Under the pieces are notes generated by a model. The model ran no database searches. It was given only the letters and a program-made list of their open reading frames with translations, and was not told where the DNA came from. DNA of 64,000 bases. It comes from Draconibacterium mangrovi_A (lineage in GTDB: Bacteria > Bacteroidota > Bacteroidia > Bacteroidales > Prolixibacteraceae). The translations under genes were made by a program, and so were the position numbers. Where the stretch lies: positions 140,488-204,487 of the forward strand of contig NZ_JBBIXN010000007.1 of the NCBI RefSeq assembly GCF_037646455.1. Direction: 5' to 3'. Positions 34,308 to 44,383 of this stretch are shown here, in pieces. The first letter of the stretch is position 1, and every line of letters starts with the position of its first letter.

Positions 34308-35960
34308 TTACTTCTTTAGATACCAATTTGCTTCATCCATTAATTTTGAACGGATTGCTTCTTCGTTGCCCACATGTTTGGCAGCGACTTTATCGGCTAA
34401 AAATGACGGATCGCCCCGACGCAAAGCAACGCGCATCAAATCCTGAAAACGGTTGCCTTCAAAAGCGGTTTCAAGTGCCAGTTCTTCAATGATTTTATCT
34501 TCAACAAAAAGGATGGAATCTTCTAAAGTATTGAGTGCAGGAATTACAAAATCGGTTGCCCGTTCCACATTTCCGCATCCACGTGAATGTATGCCAATGT
34601 TATTATCGAATGCAATATTACTAAAATTGACATAATCGAGCCATGTCCCGGTAGAGTCGGTATAGGCGCTGTATTTCTCACGGGGTGGAACGATGGTATC
34701 CACTTCAAGAGCCTCCATGTTCATACCGTTTTTTATAACTGCAAAAGCCAGGTTCGGCTTGCCGGCGCGGTTAACCGCTTCGGCATAACGCAAGTAAAGC
34801 GTTGCTACACGATAAAGCATGGCCGCCTTTGCATCTTCAGCCCGCTCGCCCATTAGAAAATATTTTAAAATTACATCTTCATTACTAATACCAATCAAAT
34901 TACCATTTATCACATAAGCGGTGTTGCCTCCAACATACGATCCCAGTTCACCTCTAAGATCACCTGGATTTGTAACGTTCGCGTTGTAATAGTAGGTCTG
35001 GGCATCCCAGTTATCAATTGCTACCTGGGAAGGAAGTACTTCATAATCTTCAACCGTTATATTGTACATTTCGTCTTCTTCTCCCAATTCCTTCGATCCG
35101 GCGATCAGGGTAATCTGTTCGTTATTGGTGAGTTCAAAAATGTCAACGAAATCAATATATTGTCTACCTACAAAAACACCATTGTCAACAAGCCAGGTCG
35201 AATTGTAGTTATCATCAATAACATAACGTTCTTCTTCAATCAAAGCATAATATTCGCGGGCAGCATTTTCATATTGCCCATTCCACATGTACAACTCGCC
35301 AAGCATTAACCGAACAGGAATGAATATCTTTCCGCTGTTCATATCTGCTCCCAATGATATTGCACCGGGATTTTCCACAAATTTTACGGGTTCAAGGTCC
35401 TGTATTAACATAGGCACCAGCTCGTTGATCGAATACTCAGGCAAATCTTTCTCTGCTTCGTGTATAGTTAAAAGCGGATCGTTATAATATTTTACAGTGC
35501 CATAATTTAAAGCAATCTGAACATAAGTCCAGGCACGAATCGATTTAGCGGCTGCATATTCTTTCAATAACGATTTTTCCCCACTTGAAGTAAATGCAGT
35601 ATCAATATTATTAATCAGGTAATTACAGTGGTTGATCACCGAGTAGTAATCTTCGACCGAGTTGTATGGATTATCTGCCGATACTTCCAAATCATTGATC
35701 TCTCGCAGCTCAAGTCTTGCGTTTTCAGTCACATCCATGAGGTCGCCTCTTAATTCTCCCAGCAAAACATAAGGATCAGCCAGTTTTTGAAAATGAGAGA
35801 AAATACCGATCATGGAATAGATCGAATCATTCGGCGAATCGATCTGGTGATCTTCCGGAAACATGATACGCTCAGAATCCACATCAAGTAAGGTATCGCA
35901 ACTTGTGGCAACTACCGACAGTACGATTAATCCGAGTAGTATTTGATTTAATTTCTTCAT
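34308..35960 (-). CDS. SusD/RagB-family outer-membrane nutrient-binding lipoprotein (second pair)
   Basis: A lipoprotein of 550 aa with the start placed at ATG 35958-35960, because MKKLNQILLGLIVLSVVATSC is a clean lipoprotein signal. An upstream in-frame extension of 15 codons, from 36005, lacks that property. SusD features include SIYSMIGIFSHFQKLADPYVLLGELRGD, LKEYAAAKSIRAWTYVQIALNYG (TPR-like helices), YLRYAEAVNRAGKP and AFEGNRFQDLMRVALRRGDP at the C-terminus. It forms the lid of the SusC transporter encoded 57 bases upstream and binds oligosaccharides at the cell surface. It is the last gene of the operon before the hairpin at 34242-34271. Confidence 0.93.
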   Translation of the reverse strand: MKKLNQILLGLIVLSVVATSCDTLLDVDSERIMFPEDHQIDSPNDSIYSMIGIFSHFQKLADPYVLLGELRGDLMDVTENARLELREINDLEVSADNPYNSVEDYYSVINHCNYLINNIDTAFTSSGEKSLLKEYAAAKSIRAWTYVQIALNYGTVKYYNDPLLTIHEAEKDLPEYSINELVPMLIQDLEPVKFVENPGAISLGADMNSGKIFIPVRLMLGELYMWNGQYENAAREYYALIEEERYVIDDNYNSTWLVDNGVFVGRQYIDFVDIFELTNNEQITLIAGSKELGEEDEMYNITVEDYEVLPSQVAIDNWDAQTYYYNANVTNPGDLRGELGSYVGGNTAYVINGNLIGISNEDVILKYFLMGERAEDAKAAMLYRVATLYLRYAEAVNRAGKPNLAFAVIKNGMNMEALEVDTIVPPREKYSAYTDSTGTWLDYVNFSNIAFDNNIGIHSRGCGNVERATDFVIPALNTLEDSILFVEDKIIEELALETAFEGNRFQDLMRVALRRGDPSFLADKVAAKHVGNEEAIRSKLMDEANWYLKK

Positions 35961-36017
35961 CTTTTTTTCTTTAATACGGTTTCCAATTCCGCTTGCTACA
36001 AACAATTTTTTAGCCGA

Positions 36018-39000
36018 TTACAAGTTCATTTTTATTCCAATAAAATAACTTCTGGTTTGTGGCAGCATACCTGCATCAATTCCCTGGTACAACACTTCGT
36101 TACTCACTGATACTTCAGGATCGCGTCCCAGGTAATTTGAAAGGGTAAACAGATTGTTAGCCGAAATCCACACCTTTAGCCCCTCGATTACAGTACTTTT
36201 TAGAGGTACAGTATAGCCGACCGACAGTGTTTTAAAACGAAGGTACGATCCGTCTTCGATCCATCTGTCAGAGAAACTTGAGTTGCCCATCGGATCCTCG
36301 TAATTCACCTTAGGCTGGCTTGTTTCCTGTCCTTCATAGAACCAACTGTTAAGAACTGCAGTTGTCTGATTCATAGGGTAACTTCCTGCTTCCAGATTTG
36401 CACGGAGTGCGTTGTAAACATCATTACCATACGAATAAGTAAATAGTGCATCAATGGAAAAGTTCTTGATAGTGAATGTACTGTTGAACGAACCATAAAA
36501 GTCAGGATTCGGATCACCAATTACCTGGCGGTCTTTATCATCAATTATACCGTCACTGTTTATATCTTCGTAATGCATATCACCGGCTTCGAAATAATGC
36601 GAAACACCATCTTCGTCAATTATTCTCAAATTGGCTTCTGAAGCTGCGTCTCCTCCGGTAAAAACACCCAATGATTTGTAGCCGTAAAATACGCCGGCCG
36701 GATTATCAACAGAGGTAAGGATATCGGCTCCGTACATCGATGTAACGTAATCACCTTCGGGTAACGATTCAATTTTGTTTTTATAATGTCCGATGCTGGC
36801 ACCAAATTCCCATTTGAAACTATTCTGGTTGATCAGTTTCAGGTCGGCAGAGAATTCGATTCCCATATTCGACATTTCACCACCATTTCCCCAGTAGTAT
36901 CCGCTACCTGCAATTTCAGGCAACGATTTCAGAAACAGTAAGTCTTTTGTTTTGTTGTAGTATCCATCTGCTGTCAAAGACAAACGATCGTTAAACAGGA
37001 TTGCATCTAATCCAACACTCATCTTAGCTGTTGTTTCCCACTGAACTTCGGTATTACCGATGTTTGCCAGAATCAATCCATTTGCACGGTCCATGTAACG
37101 GGTCGATTCAAAATAAGCACTCCAAATGTACGGTTCGATATCGTCGTTTCCGGTTAATCCGTAACCAAGTCGAAGTTTTAACAGATCAATGGCATTTGCA
37201 TCAGCCATGAAAGATTCTGATGAGATCATCCATGCTGCATTAAGCGATGGGAAAATTCCCCAACTGCGGTCGAACAACTGGAAGCCTCCCTGGGTTTCGC
37301 GTCCAAATCGTGATGATCCGTCTACAGAAACAGCGGCAGATAACATGTATCTGTTATCGTAACTGTAATCAACCGAAAGATAATTTGTTATGGACTTCAC
37401 CCGGTTATTGGCACCGTCAGTAAAGCGAATAATCTGGTCTAGCAGGTTCCGTTTTTGATCAGATCCCGAATTGTGTCCTTCTCCGTAATCTGCTTCATAA
37501 AAATCAGAAATATAACGAACACCTGCAACGGCGTTTATGGTATGAACTTGGTCGATCTGTTTATCAAATTTCAACTGCGTATCGTCGAAAATAGAAATGT
37601 TACGCATTTGCTGGCTTTTAAATACATTTTCAGAGATTCCGATACCAGGTATTTCACGATCCACCACACCTATGATTGGGCTATAGTAGGTTTCTTTGAA
37701 CTTATCGAGACCATATTGAAATTGTGTACTTATTACTAGCGCCGGGGATAGCCTGAACTCCGGTTTAAAACCAATAGAAAGGCGGTAATGCTTACTGGTA
37801 TTTAATGCATTTTCAATGATTGCTGTTGGATTACCAACTCTAAAAAAGTCTGAATCTTCGAGGTCAGCTGTTAATGTTCCGGTTGCTGTGTAAGAATAAG
37901 GATTCAGGAATGGAGCCTTAGCCATTGCCAAAAATGTAGGCGATGTATACTGATTAATACCATCGTCGAGCAAGGTATGATCAACGCTGGTATATCCAAC
38001 GTTCATGCCCAGTTTTATGTTCTCGGAAAGGAAAAAGTCGGCATTGGTACGTGCGTTCATTCGTTGCAAATCGGTCGTTTTAACTGTGCCCGAATTTCCT
38101 GTATAACCCAGAGAGAAGTAATAAAGCGCCTTTTCGTCACCACCACTTACACCAATGTTATAACTCTGGGATATACCGTTTTGGTAGACTTCATCCTCCC
38201 AATCCGTATTATTGTGATACTTTTTGTAATCGATGGAGTTTGGATCGTCATTTAAATAAGGCATGTCGTCGATTGGGATACTCAGGTCGGCCGTTCCCAA
38301 AACGTCGGTTGTGTAAATCCTAAGCTGATCGCCGTTCATCATAGGAAGTGACGATGCAGGTTCGGTAAGTCCACCGTAGGCGTTAAAAACGATTTTAGTA
38401 GCCACATCAACGCCTCTTTTGGTTTTTACAATGATTACACCGTTGGCACCTTTCGAACCATAAATCGATGTTCCGTCTTTTATCACTGTAAAGCTTTCAA
38501 TATCACTTAAATCAATATCATTCAACGGATTGCTGTAAAAACCATCGTGAACAGTTTGTACGTCGAAATAATTATTCCAGATTACCCCGTCGACCACAAA
38601 CAGTGGTTGTGCATTCATATTTACCGAGTTTAAACCCCGGATAAATAAATTGGATCCCATCCTATTACTACCTGAACGGCTCAAAGCACGTACATCTCCA
38701 TTCATTTTTGAATTTACCAAATCGTCAACCGATAAGTAATTTACGTAATCCATTTCTTGCGAACCTTTTATCGCGTTTGCGGTTGCTGCAGAGCGGACGG
38801 GTCCTGTAAGGCTCTCGATTTCTTTATACATGTCATTGAACACATCAGAATAAAGATCTATTTCCAGGCTTTGCCGCCCTCTTACCGCTACTTCCCGCAT
38901 GTTGTAATCGTATGCAACAACAATCAGCACTTCACCGGGAGATGCAACTTCAATCTCGAAATTCCCTTTTTCATCGGTGGTAGCCGCTGAATTGTGGTTT

Positions 39001-39257
39001 TGTGAACGGATCTGAGCCGCCACAATCGGTTCCTGAGTTTTTGCATCGCGAACAATACCCTGTACCATGTATGCCGATGGATCGACAACCGGTGTTGTAT
39101 CATTATCCGGAGTATTTACAACTGCTGATAAATCTGTTTGCCCATAAGCCACAGTACCAATTGCCAATGATCCGGCTATAAAGATCGAACGCAGGAATTT
39201 TCGTAAGAAATGATTCCTCATCGTATTAGTTATTTTAGTGTCTATGTTCATTCTCAT
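36018..39257 (-). CDS. SusC/RagA-family TonB-dependent outer-membrane transporter (second pair)
   Basis: A 1079-aa transporter. The start is ATG 39255-39257 with alternatives at 39251 and 39221; the signal lies at about residues 24-40 (IFIAGSLAIGTVAYGQ). A CarboxypepD_reg-like domain follows (YMVQGIVRDAKTQEPIVAAQI, TTDEKGNFEIEV). The plug domain has NLFIRGLNSVNMNAQPLFVVDGV and SFTVIKDGTSIYGSKGANGVI, both diagnostic of SusC. A large beta-barrel completes the protein, ending SYFIGIKMNL. It imports oligosaccharides with energy from TonB, together with the SusD encoded next. It differs clearly from the first SusC (44384), so the two pairs probably handle different fragments. Confidence 0.94.
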   Translation of the reverse strand: MRMNIDTKITNTMRNHFLRKFLRSIFIAGSLAIGTVAYGQTDLSAVVNTPDNDTTPVVDPSAYMVQGIVRDAKTQEPIVAAQIRSQNHNSAATTDEKGNFEIEVASPGEVLIVVAYDYNMREVAVRGRQSLEIDLYSDVFNDMYKEIESLTGPVRSAATANAIKGSQEMDYVNYLSVDDLVNSKMNGDVRALSRSGSNRMGSNLFIRGLNSVNMNAQPLFVVDGVIWNNYFDVQTVHDGFYSNPLNDIDLSDIESFTVIKDGTSIYGSKGANGVIIVKTKRGVDVATKIVFNAYGGLTEPASSLPMMNGDQLRIYTTDVLGTADLSIPIDDMPYLNDDPNSIDYKKYHNNTDWEDEVYQNGISQSYNIGVSGGDEKALYYFSLGYTGNSGTVKTTDLQRMNARTNADFFLSENIKLGMNVGYTSVDHTLLDDGINQYTSPTFLAMAKAPFLNPYSYTATGTLTADLEDSDFFRVGNPTAIIENALNTSKHYRLSIGFKPEFRLSPALVISTQFQYGLDKFKETYYSPIIGVVDREIPGIGISENVFKSQQMRNISIFDDTQLKFDKQIDQVHTINAVAGVRYISDFYEADYGEGHNSGSDQKRNLLDQIIRFTDGANNRVKSITNYLSVDYSYDNRYMLSAAVSVDGSSRFGRETQGGFQLFDRSWGIFPSLNAAWMISSESFMADANAIDLLKLRLGYGLTGNDDIEPYIWSAYFESTRYMDRANGLILANIGNTEVQWETTAKMSVGLDAILFNDRLSLTADGYYNKTKDLLFLKSLPEIAGSGYYWGNGGEMSNMGIEFSADLKLINQNSFKWEFGASIGHYKNKIESLPEGDYVTSMYGADILTSVDNPAGVFYGYKSLGVFTGGDAASEANLRIIDEDGVSHYFEAGDMHYEDINSDGIIDDKDRQVIGDPNPDFYGSFNSTFTIKNFSIDALFTYSYGNDVYNALRANLEAGSYPMNQTTAVLNSWFYEGQETSQPKVNYEDPMGNSSFSDRWIEDGSYLRFKTLSVGYTVPLKSTVIEGLKVWISANNLFTLSNYLGRDPEVSVSNEVLYQGIDAGMLPQTRSYFIGIKMNL

Positions 39258-39278
39258 CTTATATATTGGTTAGACCCT

Positions 39279-40829
39279 CTATTCCAGTACGGGTTCTAAA
39301 ATGATACAATCGATTCTCATCGTCCGGGTAAATTCGCCCGACTGCTCTTCCGGCGTGCTCACATCACTACTCACCTCCAGTTTAACTGCAATTCTTTGGT
39401 TTTCCTGATCGATTACGTTGGCAAATTCAAAATCAAACTGATCAACAAACATCTTTGTCATGTTTTCAGGATCGGTAACATTATTCTCTGGTGTAACACG
39501 CCTGATAAAGGTACTTCCACTGGATCTGCGAATGTATGTGATCTGAAATTTTGCTTTCGTTGGTGTCAGGTCGTTGGGATCGACGATTTTAGCGGGTACA
39601 AATACACAATAAATGTTGTATTTAGCTGATAAAGTATTCGGAATTGAAAATTCTACAGAAGGAGATGTCGATGTTGGGTCGACCAAAATGTAATAGTTGT
39701 TCGAAGCCGTAAATTCGGTTCCGAAACTTGAGCGGGTAAAAATATTACTTCCTGAATTGGATCTTCCAAAACCGTATTCTGCTTCAACCCTAATTTCCTT
39801 AAACCACGATGTAGTATCGGGGAAAGGCATTTGGTTGGTTACGTATGCAAGACCATTGCTGAGCGATTCATAATCGAGACCTTTGAACAATTCTGCAGGA
39901 TCATGGAATACGTTTCCATAGGTCGATCTCAACGAATCGTAATTTTCGGGTTCGCTTATTCGGCCACGATAGAACATATCCTGAACAAGTGTAAACTTCG
40001 CCATTTCTTTTTGACGTTCAGAACCACCGGCATCATCCGGAAAATTATAATAACTTTCAATTCTGGAATAAGCTTCATTCCAGGCTGTATTGTTCGGCAT
40101 TATTGCCGTGTAAATACTGTCTTCGACATCTATGTTACCAAGTCGTTGCAAAACCGGATTCGACACCACAAAAACACTGTCGTATAAAACATTTCCCTCT
40201 TCATCAGTTCCAATTTCGGTACTATTCTCAGCATCAAAGATCATTCTTGTCTGACCGTAAATATATTCGCGTAATGAATCGAGTCCATCTGTTTCGCCCA
40301 TGTATTCCCACAGGTTGGGCACGTAGGGTGCATAACCGTCAACTACATGAACCAAACCGTTTTTAGCCGGTTGATTAGGATCAGAAATACTATTATCCCC
40401 AAATGTGTAACCAGATCCTTCATGTGCAAAGCTGACATATTTATTGTTCAGCATCCGAATAAAGGAATTATCGACCCCGGATGTTGTTATCCTGCTGCGG
40501 GCAATATGATTTCGAACAGTTCTTGTCACCAATTCAGTGTCGGACATATCGAGGCCGCTTAATGCATCGTTTTTTGGAGCCCAAACTGTATAAGATTGCG
40601 AAGCATTCAGAATTTCATCGTAACCTGATATCTCCAGCATGTTATAAAAGCTGCTCAAATCAGATTGCTCCTTTATGTACTCGGTCACAGTCTTATCGGG
40701 CAAATCAAAAGAACTTTCATCATAATGATCATCCCATTCCTTTGTGCAGGACACGGCCAGCAACAAAGCGAACAAAGCCGGGAGAAGTATAAATCCCTTA
40801 AAATATTTGTATTTCATTTCTAATTGCAT
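39279..40829 (-). CDS. Fasciclin (FAS1) domain lipoprotein, 516 aa
   Basis: A lipoprotein (FALLLAVSCTKEWDDHYDES) with start at ATG 40829 or, giving a tighter signal, at 40817 (MKYKYFKGFIL). The first FAS1 domain (about 40-165) has SDLSSFYNMLEISGYDEIL, SYTVWAPKNDAL and NGLVHVVDGYA. A second FAS1-like region (about 170-330) has DSIYTAIMPNNTAWNEA. A C-terminal beta-sandwich (about 345-516) contains STSPSVEFSIP and YNIYCVFVPAK and ends in IDCIILEPVLE. It sits between the other FAS1 gene (8-base gap) and the second SusC (21-base gap), a position where PULs often encode surface glycan-binding proteins. Confidence 0.87.
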   Translation of the reverse strand: MQLEMKYKYFKGFILLPALFALLLAVSCTKEWDDHYDESSFDLPDKTVTEYIKEQSDLSSFYNMLEISGYDEILNASQSYTVWAPKNDALSGLDMSDTELVTRTVRNHIARSRITTSGVDNSFIRMLNNKYVSFAHEGSGYTFGDNSISDPNQPAKNGLVHVVDGYAPYVPNLWEYMGETDGLDSLREYIYGQTRMIFDAENSTEIGTDEEGNVLYDSVFVVSNPVLQRLGNIDVEDSIYTAIMPNNTAWNEAYSRIESYYNFPDDAGGSERQKEMAKFTLVQDMFYRGRISEPENYDSLRSTYGNVFHDPAELFKGLDYESLSNGLAYVTNQMPFPDTTSWFKEIRVEAEYGFGRSNSGSNIFTRSSFGTEFTASNNYYILVDPTSTSPSVEFSIPNTLSAKYNIYCVFVPAKIVDPNDLTPTKAKFQITYIRRSSGSTFIRRVTPENNVTDPENMTKMFVDQFDFEFANVIDQENQRIAVKLEVSSDVSTPEEQSGEFTRTMRIDCIILEPVLE

Positions 40830-40837
40830 TTCATTTC

Positions 40838-42796
40838 TTAATAAATGTCCTCATACTCGAGTACTTCCAGCGGAACAAACTCCAGATAGTCAAACATAAA
40901 TTCTCCACTAATAACTCCCCGTACAGTGAATTTATGTGTGGTGTTTTCTGTGAATGTATATATTCCCAGTATCCGTCTTAAAACCGCAACGTCCATCCTT
41001 GCGGGTTCACCAGTGTACCAACCTTGTTGAACTGCTTTGAAACTTGCCGGACCTTTCATGTACCCCCGGTTACGCATCGCTTTATCGTTTTCAAAACCTT
41101 CGGGATCTCTTGCATTCGATCCAGGTCGTTCATAACCAACTTTTGGATTATCGGCATAAAGGCGGAGATCAAGCGGAATACCGGTAGGAACCCCATCCCA
41201 ATACAGTTGTGCCACACCGCGGTAAGCTGTAGGTTGATACCCAAAGCGTACTTCGTAAGTTCCTGCCGGGATGGGCGGTGTTGTTGCCTCAAATTCATAA
41301 AGGCCTCTCATCCATATTTCATCTCCCTGGTAATCGCAAAAGCGGTCATCCGGATTATAATAATAGAATCGGGTGGTTTTCGATATCCACAATCTGTCCG
41401 CATATCCGGGTGGAATATACCACTGTTCTGCAGGTTTCTGAATGGATGCATGTCCAACCCTCATATTATTATTTGTGAATTCAGGGAAAAAACTGGCCGC
41501 ATCCATTCTCAGCCGCTTGGTAGAAAGCATTTGTTCAACGTTATTCGTATAAACCAGGATATTGTCGATTTCGTGATAAACTCCGTTTAAAGCATCATTA
41601 TCAAAATCATCAGTCAGCCTGATCGCTTCCCCGCTTTCCAACATGTTGAAAACATTATATTCGTTGGTTGTACGAAGTGTACGTACTTCAATCAGTGTAT
41701 TCGGACACATGGGTTCAATGTATTCAAACATATCCACGATTTTGACCGAATGACTTGTTCCATCTGTTTCATTATACCGGCCGGTATTATCATACTTTTC
41801 AATGAATAGTCTACTCGATAGTTTTTTATTTATGAGATGATAAGCCACAAAGCGGTTCAGGCTGTTCTTACGATCAGTCACATCAGTGATCGATGCATCT
41901 TCGGGATACTTTGCATCGTAAACCTGTTTTGCATAAGCTTTCAGGTCATCCAAATTATTAATCTCGTTTTCAGCGAAGGTAGCATCGCTTTCCATTAAAG
42001 CCGTAAAGCCGTATTTTCGCTCCCGGGGAACTGTTATTATCCAACCAGCACCATATGGTATATCATCTTCATCTTCGAAATCGGTCCAATCATAACTATC
42101 GTCTTTAATTGGAGTTAATTTCTCATTCAATCCTGTTGCTACTAATGCTTCGTAGAAAAGCGAATATTTCTCATCCTGAGAAATCGCTTCCTCCAGTGTA
42201 TTTTCTGTGGGAGAAATGGCATTATCGATAGCGTGGACCACTCCGTTATGAAGTTCAATGTCCTTTTTCAATACTTCCGAATCTGTATTCACCCGATAGA
42301 TAATGTTATTAGTACCCGTTTCAATGCTGATGTCCAGATACCGGCCACTCATGGTCAGATTTGGAAGGAAACCCTCAGCAAACTGATCACTGGTAATTTC
42401 AAAGTCTTTAATAATGTGGTTGTACGCAATTTTCTTGAGTTCTTCATCCGTAAAGTCATCCACTGAACTTGCTCCTTTACTTTCGTAATAACGCATCATT
42501 GCAATATCATCGGGCAAAAAACAGGTGTAATCGCCGTAGGAATTTAATAAGCCCATTACTTCAGTCTTCTCAAGTATTTTTGCGAATTCGGAGTAATTCT
42601 CGGGTCGGTTCGTGATGTACTGACCAACTGTTTCTCCGGTAAACGTATAGTAGTTATCACCAATATCGTCGCTGTTACACGAAGGCAAAACGGAGATAAG
42701 CCCCGCTAATGCGATGGTTAACAGTGCCAAGCCTTTGTAACGCACTTTCGCTAGGCTATGTTTGCTTACTGTTGTATTCTTTTTACTGATTTTCAT
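40838..42796 (-). CDS. Fasciclin (FAS1) domain lipoprotein, paralogue of 28110-30050
   Basis: A 652-aa lipoprotein (LIS-VLPSC signal, Cys about residue 40). Two FAS1 domains are followed by a C-terminal beta-sandwich. Landmarks are YYTFTGETVGQYITNRPENY, YGDYTCFLPDDIAM, NGVVHAIDNAISPT, FFPEFTNNNMRVGHAS, GTYEVRFGYQPTAYRGVAQ and FMFDYLEFVPLEVLEYEDIY. The same blocks occur in the same order in the + strand protein at 28110. It is encoded 11 bases after the first SusD and 8 bases before the next FAS1 gene, so it is certainly part of the operon. Family knowledge points to adhesion or glycan binding; ligand unknown. Confidence 0.88.
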   Translation of the reverse strand: MKISKKNTTVSKHSLAKVRYKGLALLTIALAGLISVLPSCNSDDIGDNYYTFTGETVGQYITNRPENYSEFAKILEKTEVMGLLNSYGDYTCFLPDDIAMMRYYESKGASSVDDFTDEELKKIAYNHIIKDFEITSDQFAEGFLPNLTMSGRYLDISIETGTNNIIYRVNTDSEVLKKDIELHNGVVHAIDNAISPTENTLEEAISQDEKYSLFYEALVATGLNEKLTPIKDDSYDWTDFEDEDDIPYGAGWIITVPRERKYGFTALMESDATFAENEINNLDDLKAYAKQVYDAKYPEDASITDVTDRKNSLNRFVAYHLINKKLSSRLFIEKYDNTGRYNETDGTSHSVKIVDMFEYIEPMCPNTLIEVRTLRTTNEYNVFNMLESGEAIRLTDDFDNDALNGVYHEIDNILVYTNNVEQMLSTKRLRMDAASFFPEFTNNNMRVGHASIQKPAEQWYIPPGYADRLWISKTTRFYYYNPDDRFCDYQGDEIWMRGLYEFEATTPPIPAGTYEVRFGYQPTAYRGVAQLYWDGVPTGIPLDLRLYADNPKVGYERPGSNARDPEGFENDKAMRNRGYMKGPASFKAVQQGWYTGEPARMDVAVLRRILGIYTFTENTTHKFTVRGVISGEFMFDYLEFVPLEVLEYEDIY

Positions 42797-42807
42797 GTCG
42801 TAAACCT

Positions 42808-44373
42808 TTACTGATTTTCCTCTGCCTGAATCCTGTAAAATTCATTCTGTACTAAAGCAGAATTCGCTTTCAACTCATCGGTATGCACTGGTAAATACAA
42901 TGCATCCATTACCGACATTTTGTTAATATCACCGGAAGATCCTCCGGAGAATTTCTTAGTCACATAACTTACCAATGGATCCGGTGAATCAACACGACGC
43001 GCCAAGCGCATCAGGTCGAACCATCTTTTCCCTTCAAACATCAGTTCGCGCTGACGTTCCCGCATATACAACTCATTGAGTTGGAGATCGGTTGTGTAAT
43101 TATCGGGCATTAATCCAAGTTCATCATCTTCAATATTGGATCTCATGTATATGGTATTAATCAACTCAACCGCTTGTTCCTTGTTACCTCCAAGTTGAAT
43201 CAATGCCTCGGCTTTCATCAGATAGATTTCAGAAAGGCGGTAAACTATCCAGTTAGCCGTCACATTGCGGTAGTAATACGTACTGGCCTCTGTTGTAGGA
43301 TCTTCCTGCCTGTCGGCACCGGCGTATTTAAACACATAGTATGTATCACCACCTGCATACTGACGAAGAAAATCTTTCTCGCGCAAATCTTCACTGCTTT
43401 CTGTTCCACTTCCTATATTAAAATTAAAGGGACTGTATCGTCCGATAATTAAGGGAGCAGGAAAAGACCACTGCCCTGTCGAATTACCAAAACCACCATA
43501 AAAATTCTGAACAGTTGAGTTGAACATCTGGTCGTCGTCGAACTGCAATTCAAAAATGCTTTCTTTGGAATTACCCTGGTAAAAGACATTTGATATTACA
43601 TCTTCTCCCATTTCAAGTTCAAGGTCCGATTCAGGATCATTCAATATCTGATCACACATTTCGATACACTTGTTGTAATCCTCCTGCCACAAATAAATGT
43701 CGGCCAAAAGTGCTCTTACAGCATTGGTCGTAATTCGTCCTTTTGTGTATGCCGTAGTTTCGTAACTGTCGCGTACATAGCGTAAAGCTGTTTGCAGATC
43801 AGCAACAAGATTATTTAGGATTTCGTCTTCCGGCGATTGTGGAATATTGTAATCCTGTGCATCATCGATACTCGGTTCATTAACCCACGGAACTCGTTCG
43901 AATGTGCGAACCAGGTAAAAATACATGAGTGCCCGTAAAGTCAGCACCTCCGCTTCCATCGAATGCAGCTTTGATTCGGTAAAATTGGCATCTATGTCGA
44001 CAACGCCCGGTGCATAATACAAAAAGTTGTTACAATAATTTATTACAGTATAAAACGATCCCCAATGACAATAGCCATTATCTGCGGTAATATCCACATT
44101 GAGTATTTTTGACATGTCAGATGGCATTCCATTGCCATACCATACATTGTCCGACCGCAATTCGCCCCACACGAGCATTTTGCCCATCACATCACTCTCG
44201 GTTATCGAACGATAACATGCTGCAAGCACCTGGTTAACCTGGCTTTCATTTTGCCAGTAATCCTCAAGAACGATTTCACTCTCAGGTCTTAAGTCGAGCC
44301 AATCTGTACAACCCGACGAAGTGATTAAAAGACCTGCAATTGATAATATGGAAATTATTTTTTTCATATTCAT
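42808..44373 (-). CDS. SusD/RagB-family outer-membrane nutrient-binding lipoprotein (first pair)
   Basis: A 521-aa lipoprotein with signal MKKIISILSIAGLLITSSGC followed by TDWLDLRPESEIVLEDYWQ, the classic SusD start. The chain has ESQVNQVLAACYRSI, LTLRALMYFYLVRTFERVPW, AVRALLADIYLWQEDYNK, YRLSEIYLMKAEALIQLGG and RQRELMFEGKRWFDLMRLARR, all typical. It pairs with the SusC whose stop lies 10 bases upstream, forming a surface bind-and-import complex. Confidence 0.95.
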   Translation of the reverse strand: MNMKKIISILSIAGLLITSSGCTDWLDLRPESEIVLEDYWQNESQVNQVLAACYRSITESDVMGKMLVWGELRSDNVWYGNGMPSDMSKILNVDITADNGYCHWGSFYTVINYCNNFLYYAPGVVDIDANFTESKLHSMEAEVLTLRALMYFYLVRTFERVPWVNEPSIDDAQDYNIPQSPEDEILNNLVADLQTALRYVRDSYETTAYTKGRITTNAVRALLADIYLWQEDYNKCIEMCDQILNDPESDLELEMGEDVISNVFYQGNSKESIFELQFDDDQMFNSTVQNFYGGFGNSTGQWSFPAPLIIGRYSPFNFNIGSGTESSEDLREKDFLRQYAGGDTYYVFKYAGADRQEDPTTEASTYYYRNVTANWIVYRLSEIYLMKAEALIQLGGNKEQAVELINTIYMRSNIEDDELGLMPDNYTTDLQLNELYMRERQRELMFEGKRWFDLMRLARRVDSPDPLVSYVTKKFSGGSSGDINKMSVMDALYLPVHTDELKANSALVQNEFYRIQAEENQ

Positions 44374-44383
44374 CTTAATTCAT

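Noticed and set aside
41024..41590. A 188-codon open frame on the plus strand
   Set aside because: It is antisense to the FAS1 gene at 40838-42796, which has strong lipoprotein and FAS1 features; the plus-strand reading has no recognisable pattern.
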